Shown: positions 17,499 to 26,483, counted from the stretch's first letter. The stretch is DNA of 64,000 nucleotides from Paenibacillus sp. FSL R7-0273 (GCF_000758625.1 NZ_CP009283.1:385501-449500), one strand, 5' to 3'. Translations and numbers: made by a program. The notes: generated by a model from the letters alone, not told the origin.

Positions 17499-17785
17499 CG
17501 GTATTTCTCCGTCAGCTTGTCCATGCTGATGCCATTCGGGTTATGGGCGATTTTGATCTGGGAGATGATGCTTGGGCTGCCGGCAGCTACGAGCGCTTCG
17601 TGCATCTGGCGGACCACCTCGAGCAGCTCGGTAATATCACCTTCCATTGTCGTTTCAAGCGGGTTCACCTGATGCTTTACGCCCGATTTCTGAATGACTT
17701 CGATTGCTGTATCTACATAAGGAATGGAGTCCTCACCGTTCGGTGTTTTAGGGATAACCTGAATGCTAAGCAGTGTGTTTGCCAC
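17495..17785 (-). CDS. Thiamine-binding protein, YqgV/MTH1187/YkoF-like
   Basis: A 96-residue cytoplasmic protein of the thiamine-binding superfamily PF01910, recognisable by SIQVIPKTP, YVDTAIEVIQKSG and NPLETTMEGDI. Members bind thiamine or hydroxymethylpyrimidine and often accompany ThiXYZ transporters. A GTG start at 17785, ten bases after GAGG, is preferred to the frame start at 17803. It sits between the binding lipoprotein and the permease. Confidence 0.82.
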   Translation of the reverse strand: MANTLLSIQVIPKTPNGEDSIPYVDTAIEVIQKSGVKHQVNPLETTMEGDITELLEVVRQMHEALVAAGSPSIISQIKIAHNPNGISMDKLTEKYR

Positions 17786-17842
17786 AATAATCAATCCTCT
17801 CAATATAATGTATTGGATATCAGCCGGCTCTCAATATAATCT

Positions 17843-18907
17843 TTATTCCGCCGGCAAAAACTCATTAGTAAACGTTGCCTCTACATCAAGCTGCTGGTCC
17901 AGCAGCTTCAGGTCATACATCCAGTCGGCGTAATTCTGCCAGATTTCGGCCTTCTGCTCACCCCAGCGGGCGGCGTCATCCTTGTACTTGGGGCTGAGCC
18001 ATTTCTGGCTGGCCAGGACAAGCTCAGGATCAAGATCCGGCACGGCTTTGATCAGAATATCAGCTGCCGCTTCCGGCTGGTCAATCGCGTACTGGTATCC
18101 CTTCGACGTCGCTTTGAGGAAGGCCTTCACCAGCTCCGGCCGCCCGGCGATTTCCTTCTCGCTGGTAGTCAGGATCGGCGTGTAGTAATCCAGCTGCGGC
18201 GCGTAATCCTTGAGGTAGAGCATATCCAGCGGCTCACCGCGCAGCTCGGCCTCAATTCCGGTCCAGGCATAGAAGATCCAGGCGAAATCAATATCGCGCT
18301 TCACAGCCGTGAAATAATCAGCTTCACCGATGTTCACCTGCTTGACCTTCTTCACGTCCCCGCCTTCCGGGTCCATGATGGCCTTCATGGCTGCTTCCTC
18401 AGCCGGCGAGCCCCAGCCGCCGTAGATTTTGCCTTCAAAATCCTTAGGGGATGTTATATTACGGTCCTTCGGTGCAGCGAACCCGGAAGTATTATGCTGA
18501 ATGATGGCGGCAACGGATACAAGCGGCACATTCTGCAGGCGGGCCAGCGTCAGTGCCTCCTGGGCGCTGATCCCGAAGGCGGCCTCGCCCGAAATCACCA
18601 TCGTATCGGCTCCGGCGGCGCCCGGCTGGACAATCTCTACATCAAGGCCTTCCTCTTCGTAATACCCCAGCTCTTTGGCCGCATACAGGCCGGTATGATT
18701 CGTGTTCGGCGTCCAATCCAGTGCGACCTTAATCTTGGTAAGCTCAGCCGGCGCATCCGCAGCTGTTCCTGCAGAAGCTTCCGGAGAAGCGTTACCTCCG
18801 GCAGTGTTCCCCCCGTTACCTCCGTTTGCCCCGTTGCTGCCGCATCCGGCAATGGCCAGGGCCAGCATGCAGGTCAGGCTGAGCATCAAGCTTTTTTTGA
18901 CTCCCAT
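17843..18907 (-). CDS. Thiamine/HMP ABC transporter substrate-binding lipoprotein (ThiY, THI5/NMT1-like)
   Basis: A 354-residue lipoprotein with lipobox LALAIAGC (Cys22), a Gly/Asn/Ser-rich linker, and a THI5-like domain beginning KVALDWTPNTNHTGLYAAKE, the signature of ThiY-type proteins that capture formylaminopyrimidine or HMP. GWGSPAEEAAMKA corresponds to the substrate loop. It is the first gene after the TPP riboswitch, so the operon should be off when thiamine pyrophosphate is abundant. Whether the ligand is HMP, an aminopyrimidine or thiamine itself cannot be read from sequence. Confidence 0.92.
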   Translation of the reverse strand: MGVKKSLMLSLTCMLALAIAGCGSNGANGGNGGNTAGGNASPEASAGTAADAPAELTKIKVALDWTPNTNHTGLYAAKELGYYEEEGLDVEIVQPGAAGADTMVISGEAAFGISAQEALTLARLQNVPLVSVAAIIQHNTSGFAAPKDRNITSPKDFEGKIYGGWGSPAEEAAMKAIMDPEGGDVKKVKQVNIGEADYFTAVKRDIDFAWIFYAWTGIEAELRGEPLDMLYLKDYAPQLDYYTPILTTSEKEIAGRPELVKAFLKATSKGYQYAIDQPEAAADILIKAVPDLDPELVLASQKWLSPKYKDDAARWGEQKAEIWQNYADWMYDLKLLDQQLDVEATFTNEFLPAE

Positions 18908-18966
18908 TTCCCTTTATTCACTCCTTCCAGCAATCCCTAGTCTTCTCTTTTCTAAATCTGATATGC

Positions 18967-18995
18967 AAAAAAGCGCCCCGATTCATCGGGACGCC
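18967..18995 (-). terminator. Expression-platform terminator of the TPP riboswitch
   Basis: On the minus strand GGCGTCCCGAT-GA-ATCGGGGCGC is followed by six T residues, between the aptamer and the first gene. This fits transcription termination on TPP binding. Confidence 0.88.
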
Positions 18996-19049
18996 AGTCA
19001 GTTGCGCAAGGCTGCAGGCTCCGGCCTCAGGGGCCGGGAAGCAATTAAA

Positions 19050-19140
19050 GATTCCTACGCTGGCATTATCCAGATCAGGTATAAGGGTCAGTATCTTATG
19101 GGATACAATCTCAGCCGGCCAATTCCAGCACCCCTGGTTC
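19050..19140 (-). ncRNA. TPP (THI-element) riboswitch
   Basis: The minus strand carries GGGGTGC, then CCGGCTGAGA, then a variable stem (GTATC/GATAC), ACCCTT, CCTGATCTGG and ATGCCAGCG, in the order and spacing of the TPP aptamer. A terminator hairpin follows at 18967-18995. It controls the ThiY-ThiX-ThiZ-type operon. Confidence 0.97.
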
Positions 19141-19216
19141 TATGAAGTTATCGGGTATTGCTTATTCTACGCTGTATTATAGACGCACGGCCTGGGGTTG
19201 TCCAGTAGCAATCTCC

Positions 19217-20674
19217 CTACTCCTTGGAGTAATACCGCTTCCTGCGGCGGCTGCGGATGCTGGTTCTCAGCTCCTTCAGTGTCATGAAAATGCTGACTGA
19301 AATCCCTGTAAACGTGACGAACAGCGCGAGATACTCAAAAGGTGAGTATTCCAGCAGCTTGCTCCAGTCAATCGGAGCCTTCAGGTCCTCAATGACCTGG
19401 TTCATCCCGTAAATCCCGCTGACCACCGTAAATATAGTAAGAATCATCAGCAGCGTATCCCGGCGTTTAGCCTGGAATTTATCCTGATACTGGAACAGGT
19501 CGTCAAGGGTCATCTTCACTTCACCGAACAAGGCGTCATTGCCGTAAACCTTCCGCAGCTGGAAAAAAATCTCCCGGCCCTGCGACTGCGAAATCAGCTC
19601 GATAAAATAGAATTTGGCCGAAAATTTATTGATCAGAAAGATCAGATTCTCAATCTCATCATAGTCGCGGTCAATGCGCAGGCGGGAATGCAGGTTGGAC
19701 AGCTTCAGCAGCACGATTTTGTGAAAAAGGCTCAGCAGCAGCCCGTAGTAATACTCCCCGTACATCTGGTTAGCCAGCTGGACAGCGATCTCCGGCTTAG
19801 CCTTGCTCAGACAGCAAAAGGTCTGCTCATTGGTCATGTAAAAGGTATCAGGGCCCCAGCGGCTATAGGAGTGCTCCCTGCAATAATCGGCTATATAGTC
19901 CGGATTGCTGGCACTCATATAAGGCTGGCCGTTTCCGTCCAGCCCGTCCAGCTGGGCGGCACGGAACTTCAAATCTATTCCGATTTCTTCCTCATCCCCG
20001 TGCTCCAAACCGTAGAATCCCTGAACCATCATCCGCTCATCGACAAAGAAGGGCAGGGTTTCAAAGTAAGCGCCGTCCAGCTCTGACTGGTCCAGAAACG
20101 GCTTCAGGCTGGGCACGAGGTAATCGAACACAAAATCCTCGACCTGATCATAGGATTTATCGCCGTACTGAACGGAGGTTCCCTTATCCTGCAGGTTGGC
20201 ATCCTCCAGTGTACGGAACCGGTCTGCGAATTCCAGAGCTACACTGAACGGCAGCGTATCCTCCTCAATGCGGACCCTTATGGTCACAAAGCCCAGCTGA
20301 AACGGGCAGAGGAACATATCGGTCGACAGCACCTTGAAGGCGATGGAGCGGCCGGGCATTTCCAGACTGCAGGAAAGGTCATTGGCCTTGGAGAAGCGCC
20401 GGAAGGAGTCCTTATCCTTTTCCCGGGGAAACAGCACATGGGCTGCAAAGGGGAGGTAGCTGCGCTCCATTTTTTCATGTGACACGCAGTATCCCTCTCC
20501 GTAATAAGCATCCTCAAGCTCCTTGTTATCCAGAAAAAAGCGTGTGAAGCCGTCCTGCTTAAGCTGCCGGATCAGCTTGTCATCCTCACCGTTTTTAATG
20601 GAGAAGGGAAAAATAAACTGCAGCAGTGCAGTATGTAGCGCCGGTTCGGGAGATTCAGCGAAAACCTTAGTCAT
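19217..20674 (-). CDS. Distant CorA-like two-TM protein with a YGMN motif
   Basis: A 485-residue protein with a large soluble N-terminal part of mixed alpha/beta character, a helical segment (about 330-400), and two C-terminal membrane helices (about 405-421 and 446-466). The first helix ends in YGMN (422-425), the position and sequence of the CorA-family GMN ion-selectivity motif, and the tail is strongly basic. This layout matches CorA/ZntB-type divalent cation channels, but the N-terminal domain is not one I recognise and the loop between the helices is longer than usual. A magnesium or other cation transporter is a reasonable inference, not proven. Transcribed alone. Confidence 0.65.
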   Translation of the reverse strand: MTKVFAESPEPALHTALLQFIFPFSIKNGEDDKLIRQLKQDGFTRFFLDNKELEDAYYGEGYCVSHEKMERSYLPFAAHVLFPREKDKDSFRRFSKANDLSCSLEMPGRSIAFKVLSTDMFLCPFQLGFVTIRVRIEEDTLPFSVALEFADRFRTLEDANLQDKGTSVQYGDKSYDQVEDFVFDYLVPSLKPFLDQSELDGAYFETLPFFVDERMMVQGFYGLEHGDEEEIGIDLKFRAAQLDGLDGNGQPYMSASNPDYIADYCREHSYSRWGPDTFYMTNEQTFCCLSKAKPEIAVQLANQMYGEYYYGLLLSLFHKIVLLKLSNLHSRLRIDRDYDEIENLIFLINKFSAKFYFIELISQSQGREIFFQLRKVYGNDALFGEVKMTLDDLFQYQDKFQAKRRDTLLMILTIFTVVSGIYGMNQVIEDLKAPIDWSKLLEYSPFEYLALFVTFTGISVSIFMTLKELRTSIRSRRRKRYYSKE

Positions 20675-20911
20675 AAGCAGGTACCACCTTATTTTTCAGA
20701 ATATCAGTATGTGTAGTATTACCCTAACCTGCAGACAGCCACGCTAAGCGGAGCCGGCACAGCGGTGTCCGTTCATCGTTTTGTCCCGGATTCAATGTGA
20801 TTGAAGGGGGTACACTATAGTAAGCACAATTAATTGTATGATAAATCCAAACTGTGAATGCGGATATATAAATATATATCTGCGTGATTTCTGAAAGGAG
20901 CTATTTCGTCA

Positions 20912-21349
20912 ATGAATAACAATGAGCTGGAGCAGACTATCATCAAGGCGCTGGATGACAACAAGTTCGGGTCCTTCGGCACGATCGAAGCCGGCAACAA
21001 ACCTAAGGTGCGTTATATGGCGGTATTTCATGACGGACTGAATATTTATCTGGCTACCAATCGCAAAACACACAAGGTGGAGGAGCTGAAGGACAACCCG
21101 AATGCTTTTCTGCTGCTTGGATATGAGCAGGGCGGCGGCAAGGATGTGCTTGAGATTGAAGCCACGGTAGATGTCAGCAAAGACGACAGCCTGCGCACAA
21201 AGGTCTGGAGCAAGTCACTGGAGGAATGGTTCAAGGGACCGGAGGATCCGGATTATGTGGTGCTTGAGCTGAAGCCGACACGGATTGAGTATATGGGCAA
21301 AAATAAAGAGCATGGCGTATGGCAGCCATCCGTTTCGGCAGGGAGATAA
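20912..21349 (+). CDS. Pyridoxamine 5'-phosphate oxidase-like split-barrel flavoprotein
   Basis: A 145-residue protein of the PNPOx-like/general stress protein superfamily: FGSFGTIEAGNKPKVRYMAVF followed by LNIYLATNRKTHKVEELKDNP is the typical flavin-binding beta-barrel start. Relatives bind FMN, F420 or heme; the substrate is unknown. AAAGGAG precedes the start by about 12 bases. It is a single gene ending at a strong terminator. Confidence 0.85.
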   Translation: MNNNELEQTIIKALDDNKFGSFGTIEAGNKPKVRYMAVFHDGLNIYLATNRKTHKVEELKDNPNAFLLLGYEQGGGKDVLEIEATVDVSKDDSLRTKVWSKSLEEWFKGPEDPDYVVLELKPTRIEYMGKNKEHGVWQPSVSAGR

Positions 21350-21388
21350 CAGCTTCCGGCACAGGCGGATTTAGCAGCTACGACCACC

Positions 21389-21427
21389 AGCCACCTGCAG
21401 CCACCCGGCTCTGCAGGTGGCTTTTTG
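21389..21427 (+). terminator. Terminator after the PNPOx-like gene
   Basis: AGCCACCTGCAG...CTGCAGGTGGCT is a perfect 12-bp stem followed by TTTTG. Confidence 0.9.
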
Positions 21428-21467
21428 CAGGGATAGGATAAGGCTGTCATTTTACGCCGGCGCATAG

Positions 21468-21494
21468 TTGAAAATTGGCAAATCATGATATAAT
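21468..21494 (+). promoter_or_regulatory. Probable sigma-A promoter for the EAL gene
   Basis: TTGAAA (21468-21473) and a perfect TATAAT (21489-21494) with a short 15-bp spacer, 43 bp before the EAL start. Confidence 0.55.
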
Positions 21495-21537
21495 GGCTAC
21501 ACTAAAGGTTCGACATTTGATGCGAGGGAGGATGTCT

Positions 21538-22575
21538 ATGAACTGTAGGGACTGCTCTGCGATAGAGCCGGTGGAGGATGAGGGACAAATCCGGTTTATG
21601 CCGTGTACCTTTGTGCTTGCCTCCGCTTTAAGATCTTCAGGAGTAGAGTTCACAGGGGTGAAGAATACGGGAACGATTCCCTATGCTTCGAGAGAGGCGC
21701 TTTTTGAGCTGCTGAAGCTGCTGGATATCCTGCAGAAGCAGACGGATACATCGCTGAAGCTTTGTATAAGCGGCAAGTCAGGCAGCCTGACGGCAGAGCG
21801 CTGGGTTTCCCTGGAGCAGTTAGAAATAAGATTTGCCAATGACAATCTTATCTCCATCATTTCCAATCATGATTTTACCAGCCACCTGCAGCCTATTGTA
21901 GATTTTTCTGAAGAGATTGTCGGCTTTGAGCTGCTGCTGCGTCCGCTTCCTGAAGGGAGCGCCTTTCAGCCCTACGAGCTGTTTGAAATTGCCCGTCAGA
22001 CCGGCTTTCATTCCTTCCTGGACCGTGCTGCACGGATTTCAGCGATTGAGACCAGTGCGAGACTGCTGCCGAGAGGCATCAAGCGTTTCGTTAATTTTTT
22101 GCCGTCTTCCATTTATAATCCTAATTTTTGTCTGACCCACACCTTTGAGACGATTGCCCGGCTGGATCAGGACCCGGAGGATTTTGTGTTCGAGGTGGTG
22201 GAGACAGAGAAGATCAGTAACATGGGGCATCTGCAGGCGATTTTCGCCGAATACCGGAGACAGGGAATGCGGGTCGCGCTGGATGATGTCGGCGCCGGAT
22301 ACTCGACCGTTGAGGTCATGTCCAGCCTCCAGCCGGATTATGTAAAGATTGACCGTAATCTGATCAGCTACTGTGATCAGGATGCACGCAAGCAAAAGAC
22401 GATTCACGATATCGTCAGCCGTGCCGGATCCTTCGGGGCCAGTGTGCTGGCCGAAGGCATTGAACGGCGCGAAGAATTCCAGTATTGCCGGGATATCGGC
22501 ATTGAGCTGGCCCAGGGCTATCTCTTCGGCAAACCGCAGGACAAGCCGCCGGCACATTTCGGGTTCAGCGCATAA
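21538..22575 (+). CDS. EAL-domain protein (c-di-GMP phosphodiesterase or receptor)
   Basis: A 345-residue soluble protein. The first 110 residues contain a CxxC pair (Cys3, Cys6) and no recognised domain. The EAL domain follows with ELL (131-133) in place of EAL, EVVETE, LDDVGAG (Asp249-Asp250) and YVKIDR (Lys270), so most metal-binding and catalytic residues remain; the ELL variant occurs in some active enzymes. The start at 21538 has GGGAGG seven bases upstream; other in-frame ATGs lack this. Together with the GGDEF/HD-GYP gene at 6823 it indicates c-di-GMP signalling. Confidence 0.87.
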   Translation: MNCRDCSAIEPVEDEGQIRFMPCTFVLASALRSSGVEFTGVKNTGTIPYASREALFELLKLLDILQKQTDTSLKLCISGKSGSLTAERWVSLEQLEIRFANDNLISIISNHDFTSHLQPIVDFSEEIVGFELLLRPLPEGSAFQPYELFEIARQTGFHSFLDRAARISAIETSARLLPRGIKRFVNFLPSSIYNPNFCLTHTFETIARLDQDPEDFVFEVVETEKISNMGHLQAIFAEYRRQGMRVALDDVGAGYSTVEVMSSLQPDYVKIDRNLISYCDQDARKQKTIHDIVSRAGSFGASVLAEGIERREEFQYCRDIGIELAQGYLFGKPQDKPPAHFGFSA

Positions 22576-22592
22576 TAAGCAGGATGTACATA

Positions 22593-22638
22593 TTCCCCGG
22601 AGCTGGCGCAGATTTATCCGCCTGCCCGGGGATTATTT
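22593..22638 (+). terminator. Possible terminator after the EAL gene
   Basis: TTCCCCGG...CCGGGGA encloses a weakly paired GC-rich loop and is followed by TTATTT. The short T-run lowers confidence. Confidence 0.5.
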
Positions 22639-22678
22639 GCGAAATCGGACAATTCCGGATAAAAGAAACGGAGGTACT

Positions 22679-23353
22679 ATGAGCATTACACTGCTGTATG
22701 TGGAAGATGACCGGGATATCGGTAATGCGGTATCAGCAGATTTACGGGAAAGAAAGTATGCGGTCCGCTGGCTGGAGAGCGGCGAAGGCGCCGTAGAGGC
22801 GGCAGCAGGCTGCCAGCTGGCTGTTCTGGATGTCATGCTGCCCGGGCTTGACGGCTTCACCGTCGGTCAGCGGCTGAAGCGGGCCTATCCCAACTTGCCG
22901 GTGCTGATGTTATCCGCCCGCACCTCTATAGACGACAAGCTGCAGGGGCTGGAGTTCGCGGATGATTATTTGACAAAGCCGTTTCATCCCGATGAGCTGG
23001 CTGCCAGAATTGAGGTGCTTTTGCGGCGCACCGGTGCTGCCGAGCCGGCAGCGCTTGTTCTGAAGCATCTTATCGTGTATGAGGGGAACAATGTCATTCA
23101 CGAGGCTGCCACGGGCCGTGAAATTCTGCTCACCGGCAAGCAGTTTCAGATCTTTACCTTTATGCTGCGCCATCTCGGGCAGATCCTGACCAAGGAGCAG
23201 ATCTATGAGGCTGTCTGGGGCGAGGCCTATATTGAAGGGGACAAGACACTGATGGTGCATATCCGCTATTTGCGCGAGAAGCTGGAGCTTGACCCGGCTG
23301 CACCGGAGATTATTGAGACGATCCGCGGCATCGGCTACCGGGTAAGGGCATGA
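22679..23353 (+). CDS. OmpR/PhoB-family response regulator
   Basis: A 224-residue regulator: receiver domain with the acidic pair Asp10-Asp11, phosphorylation site Asp51 (LAVLDVMLPG) and Lys100 (YLTKPF), then a winged-helix DNA-binding domain (LTGKQFQIFTFML to IRGIGYRVRA). ACGGAGG lies four bases before the start at 22679; the longer frame from 22373 overlaps the EAL gene and is not a gene. It overlaps the kinase gene by four bases. With the three ABC genes downstream it resembles antimicrobial-peptide-sensing regulators such as BraR/BcrR-type systems. Confidence 0.92.
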   Translation: MSITLLYVEDDRDIGNAVSADLRERKYAVRWLESGEGAVEAAAGCQLAVLDVMLPGLDGFTVGQRLKRAYPNLPVLMLSARTSIDDKLQGLEFADDYLTKPFHPDELAARIEVLLRRTGAAEPAALVLKHLIVYEGNNVIHEAATGREILLTGKQFQIFTFMLRHLGQILTKEQIYEAVWGEAYIEGDKTLMVHIRYLREKLELDPAAPEIIETIRGIGYRVRA

Positions 23354-24795
23354 GCAGGCGGAAGAGCCTGAAAGGGCGGAAGCAATCGCTGCAATCCCTG
23401 CAGTCCCGTTATCTGCTGATTATTATGGCTGCACTGCTGTTCATCCCTGTCGGGATTCCGCTTACCTTTGCGGGCTATAATCTGTTCAATATGGCGACAG
23501 CCGACAAGCCGCCGGAGGAATATGAGCAGTACTCCAATATCAATGCGCTGGAGAGGCAATGGCATCAGGAGGCGCTGGAGCTGGCCGGGCAGACTGTGGA
23601 AGCGGTCGACCGCCGGCTCAAGGAGCTGAGCGGCAGCTATCCGCTGGCTGCAGTATTCTGGGTGGACAGGCAGGGGCAGACCCGGATGATTCATTCGCCG
23701 AAGGATCCGCAGCTTAAGGAGCAGCTGGGTACAGACAGGATACCTGCGCAGTGGAGTGCACCTGAAGCGATAGCCTTTATGAAGGAGGCTGCGCTGCAGC
23801 GGCCGCTGGCCATTGTCGCCTTTGTAGGTGACCGTGCGGATGCCGGTGAAGGCTTCATGGTGATGCAGATTCCGGCTAAGATTACGGAAGCTTACCGGTT
23901 CCAGAGCCTGGGCTCATGGTATATCCTGTTTTTGCTGATCTTTTTTGCCCTGTTCATCGCCAGCTCCTGGCTGTTCTTCACCGGAATCCGCAAACGCCTG
24001 CTGCGTCTGCAGACAGCGATGAGCTTTACAGGAGGAGCCGGAATCCCCGAGCCGATCGAACCCGGCAAAGCGGATGAAATCGGCCGGCTGGAGGAGGCCT
24101 TCAATTACATGGTAGCGGAGCTTTCAGTCAGCCGCCGCCGTGAGGCCGAGGAAGAAGGGTTGCGCAAGCAGCTGGTGGCCAACCTGTCGCATGATCTGCG
24201 CACCCCGCTGACCGTGATCCGCAGCCATCTCCATGTCCTGGGCAAGGAGGCTCTGTCGCAGCGCGGGCAGGAATCCGTTGCGCTGATGGATGAGCGGATG
24301 GAGAGCCTCAGCGGACTGATTGATAACCTGCTGTCGTATAACCTGCTTACCAGCGGCCGGCTGACTTTTAAGGCTGAACGTAAGGATGTGCTGCGGATTG
24401 TGCGGGAAAGTGCCGCCGCCTGGTATCCCCTATGGGAGAAGGAAGGCTTTGAAGTTGACATTGAGCTGGAGAGTGAGCCGCTGTACCGGGTTATTGATGA
24501 GGTCTGGTTCCGGCGGATTCTCGATAATCTCTTCCAGAATATTGTGCGCCATGCGCGCAGCGGGCATTACGTCGGAGTTCATACAGACATCCGGGACGGC
24601 AGCCCCGTTGTTATTATTTCGGATAAGGGCAAGGGGATGGGCGGCACATCAGAATCGGCAGGTGCAGGACTCGGCCTGTCCATCGTCAGTTTGCTGCTGC
24701 AGCAGATGGAGCTTGCCTGGAAGACAGACAGCTCCCCGCAGGGAACCTCCGTAATACTCTATCTGCCGCAGGAGCAAAATTTAAACAAAATTTAA
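23350..24795 (+). CDS. Sensor histidine kinase with HAMP domain
   Basis: A 481-residue membrane kinase: first membrane helix about 21-42, an extracytoplasmic region of about 140 residues, second helix about 194-213, HAMP (to about 265), dimerisation/phosphoacceptor motif NLSHDLRTPLTV (His281) and an ATPase domain with NLFQNIVRHA and DKGKGMG, GAGLGLSIV. It is coupled to the response regulator by an ATGA overlap. The sizeable external domain suggests direct ligand sensing rather than the intramembrane sensing of BceS-type kinases. Confidence 0.92.
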   Translation: MSRRKSLKGRKQSLQSLQSRYLLIIMAALLFIPVGIPLTFAGYNLFNMATADKPPEEYEQYSNINALERQWHQEALELAGQTVEAVDRRLKELSGSYPLAAVFWVDRQGQTRMIHSPKDPQLKEQLGTDRIPAQWSAPEAIAFMKEAALQRPLAIVAFVGDRADAGEGFMVMQIPAKITEAYRFQSLGSWYILFLLIFFALFIASSWLFFTGIRKRLLRLQTAMSFTGGAGIPEPIEPGKADEIGRLEEAFNYMVAELSVSRRREAEEEGLRKQLVANLSHDLRTPLTVIRSHLHVLGKEALSQRGQESVALMDERMESLSGLIDNLLSYNLLTSGRLTFKAERKDVLRIVRESAAAWYPLWEKEGFEVDIELESEPLYRVIDEVWFRRILDNLFQNIVRHARSGHYVGVHTDIRDGSPVVIISDKGKGMGGTSESAGAGLGLSIVSLLLQQMELAWKTDSSPQGTSVILYLPQEQNLNKI

Positions 24796-24797
24796 AC
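24776..24797 (+). promoter_or_regulatory. Perfect 11-bp direct repeat; likely response-regulator binding site
   Basis: AAAATTTAAAC occurs twice without a gap, overlapping the kinase stop codon and 59 bp before the exporter ATPase gene. OmpR-type regulators bind direct repeats spaced by one helical turn, so this is a good candidate site for autoregulated control of the exporter. Inference from spacing and position. Confidence 0.55.
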
Positions 24798-24856
24798 TTG
24801 CTGCTGCCGCTGCTTTAACCTCGGGGCGTTATGCTGAGTACCGAGGTGAACGACTA

Positions 24857-25768
24857 ATGAAATCAACAGTAATCAAAACGAACGGCTTGAGAAAAGTATA
24901 CCGCGGCCGGGCCGCCGTGGAGCATTTGGATCTGAACATCGGCCGGGGAGAAATCTACGGCTTCCTCGGACCGAACGGCGCCGGCAAAACAACAACGATC
25001 CGTATGCTGCTGGGGCTTATCCAGCCGACCTCCGGCAGGATTGAAGTGTTCGGCAAGGAGCTGCGGAAGCATAAGCTGCAAATTCTGCGCCAGGTAGGCT
25101 CGCTGGTTGAGTCCCCGTCTTACTATGGGCATCTGAGTGCTGCAGACAATCTGGAGGCGATCCGCCGGATCCTGGATGTGCCCAAGGCACGGATAGCCGA
25201 GGTATTGGACGTTGTCTCCCTGACCGGTGAAGAAAAGCGGCCGGTCAAGGGCTTCTCGCTCGGCATGAAGCAGCGGCTGGGCATTGCCGCCGCGCTGCTG
25301 GGCAGTCCGGAGCTGCTGATTCTGGACGAGCCGACAAACGGGCTCGATCCTTCCGGCATACAGGAGATCAGATCGCTGATCAAGCGCCTTCCTGCCGAGT
25401 ACGGGATTACAGTGCTTGTCTCCAGTCATCTGCTCAGTGAAATTGAGCAGATGGCTGACACCGTCGGCATTATCCGCCAGGGTAGCATGGTCTACCAGGA
25501 CACGATTGCCCATCTTCAGGAGCAGGCGGCCGGAGATCTGCGGCTGGCCGTCTCTGAGCCGGAGGCTGCGCTGGAGCTGGCAAAGCGGCGGGGCTGCGGA
25601 GGCACGCTGGAGGAGAGCCGGGTTGTTCTGCCCCGGATGAGCGACGCCAGGGTAGCGCTGCTGATTAAAGAGCTGGTGGAGAACGGGCATGCCGTATACC
25701 GGGTGGAGGAGCACAGGCAGTCACTGGAGCAGTTTTTCCTGCAGGTTGTTGAGGGAGGCGTATCATGA
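24857..25768 (+). CDS. ABC exporter ATPase, BcrA/LanF type
   Basis: A 303-residue ATPase with Walker A GPNGAGKTT (38-46), signature FSLGMKQR, Walker B LLILDEPTNGLDP and the H-loop VSSHLLSE. The family (BcrA, NukF, LanF) exports bacitracin or lantibiotics away from the membrane and gives self-immunity or resistance. It overlaps the first permease by four bases and stands directly behind its two-component system. Confidence 0.92.
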   Translation: MKSTVIKTNGLRKVYRGRAAVEHLDLNIGRGEIYGFLGPNGAGKTTTIRMLLGLIQPTSGRIEVFGKELRKHKLQILRQVGSLVESPSYYGHLSAADNLEAIRRILDVPKARIAEVLDVVSLTGEEKRPVKGFSLGMKQRLGIAAALLGSPELLILDEPTNGLDPSGIQEIRSLIKRLPAEYGITVLVSSHLLSEIEQMADTVGIIRQGSMVYQDTIAHLQEQAAGDLRLAVSEPEAALELAKRRGCGGTLEESRVVLPRMSDARVALLIKELVENGHAVYRVEEHRQSLEQFFLQVVEGGVS

Positions 25769-26481
25769 TGTGGCGGGCTTTGTCGGCAGACTGGCTGAAA
25801 ATTCGCGGCAAAGGTCTATGGTTTCTTGTTTTTCTGGGCCCGCTGGGGCTTACGGCGATGCAGGGGCTGAACTTTGGGCTCCGTTATGACTATCTGAAGG
25901 AGCAGTATCAGGCGGATTTGTGGGCCGGGCTGCTTGGCAACGTAGCTGGCTTCGTTCCGATTGCCCTGTATCTGGGCGGGACGCTGGTCTGCTCCCTGAT
26001 AGCGAATGTTGAGCATCAGATGAGCTCATGGAAGCAGCTGCTGGCACTTCCGGTCTCGCGGACCGCCGTATATATGGCTAAGCTGCTGTTATGCCTGCTG
26101 CTGCTGGTCTGCTCCTGCCTGCTGCTGTCTGCAGGAACACTGGCTCTGGGTCTGCTGCTCGGCTTCGGCTCCCAGACGATTCCTTATGCAGACATCCTGA
26201 GGCTGGGCTTCGCCTCCTATGCCGGGGCACTCCCGATCATTGCACTGCAGCTATGGCTCTCTTTATCCAGCCGCAATCAGACCTTTCCGGTGGCTGTCGG
26301 GATTACACTGTCACTGCTCAGTCTCTTTTCCATGTATCTGTCAGAATGGATGCCGCTTAACTGGCCTTCCCTTGCCTGGGAGGCTGAGTCGCCATGGCTG
26401 TTCATCGCATCGGGCCTGGTGCTTGGCCTGCTGATGATCCTGCCGGGAGCCGTTCATTTTGCCAGAAAGGATGTGGACTGA
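25765..26481 (+). CDS. ABC-2 permease, LanE/MutE/EpiE-like
   Basis: A 238-residue protein with six hydrophobic segments. WKQLLALPVSRTAVYMAKLL is the conserved cytoplasmic coupling region of lantibiotic-immunity permeases. It overlaps the ATPase stop (ATGATG) and is followed three bases after its stop by a paralogous permease. The two probably form a heterodimeric channel with the ATPase. Confidence 0.85.
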   Translation: MMWRALSADWLKIRGKGLWFLVFLGPLGLTAMQGLNFGLRYDYLKEQYQADLWAGLLGNVAGFVPIALYLGGTLVCSLIANVEHQMSSWKQLLALPVSRTAVYMAKLLLCLLLLVCSCLLLSAGTLALGLLLGFGSQTIPYADILRLGFASYAGALPIIALQLWLSLSSRNQTFPVAVGITLSLLSLFSMYLSEWMPLNWPSLAWEAESPWLFIASGLVLGLLMILPGAVHFARKDVD

Positions 26482-26483
26482 AG

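Noticed and set aside
20790..20880. Sigma-B promoter before the PNPOx-like gene
   Set aside because: GGGTAC is present, but the nearest GTTT-type -35 is 24 bp away, outside the usual spacing.
22373..22678. N-terminal extension of the response regulator
   Set aside because: It overlaps the EAL gene; the receiver domain starts exactly at ATG 22679 with a good ribosome binding site.
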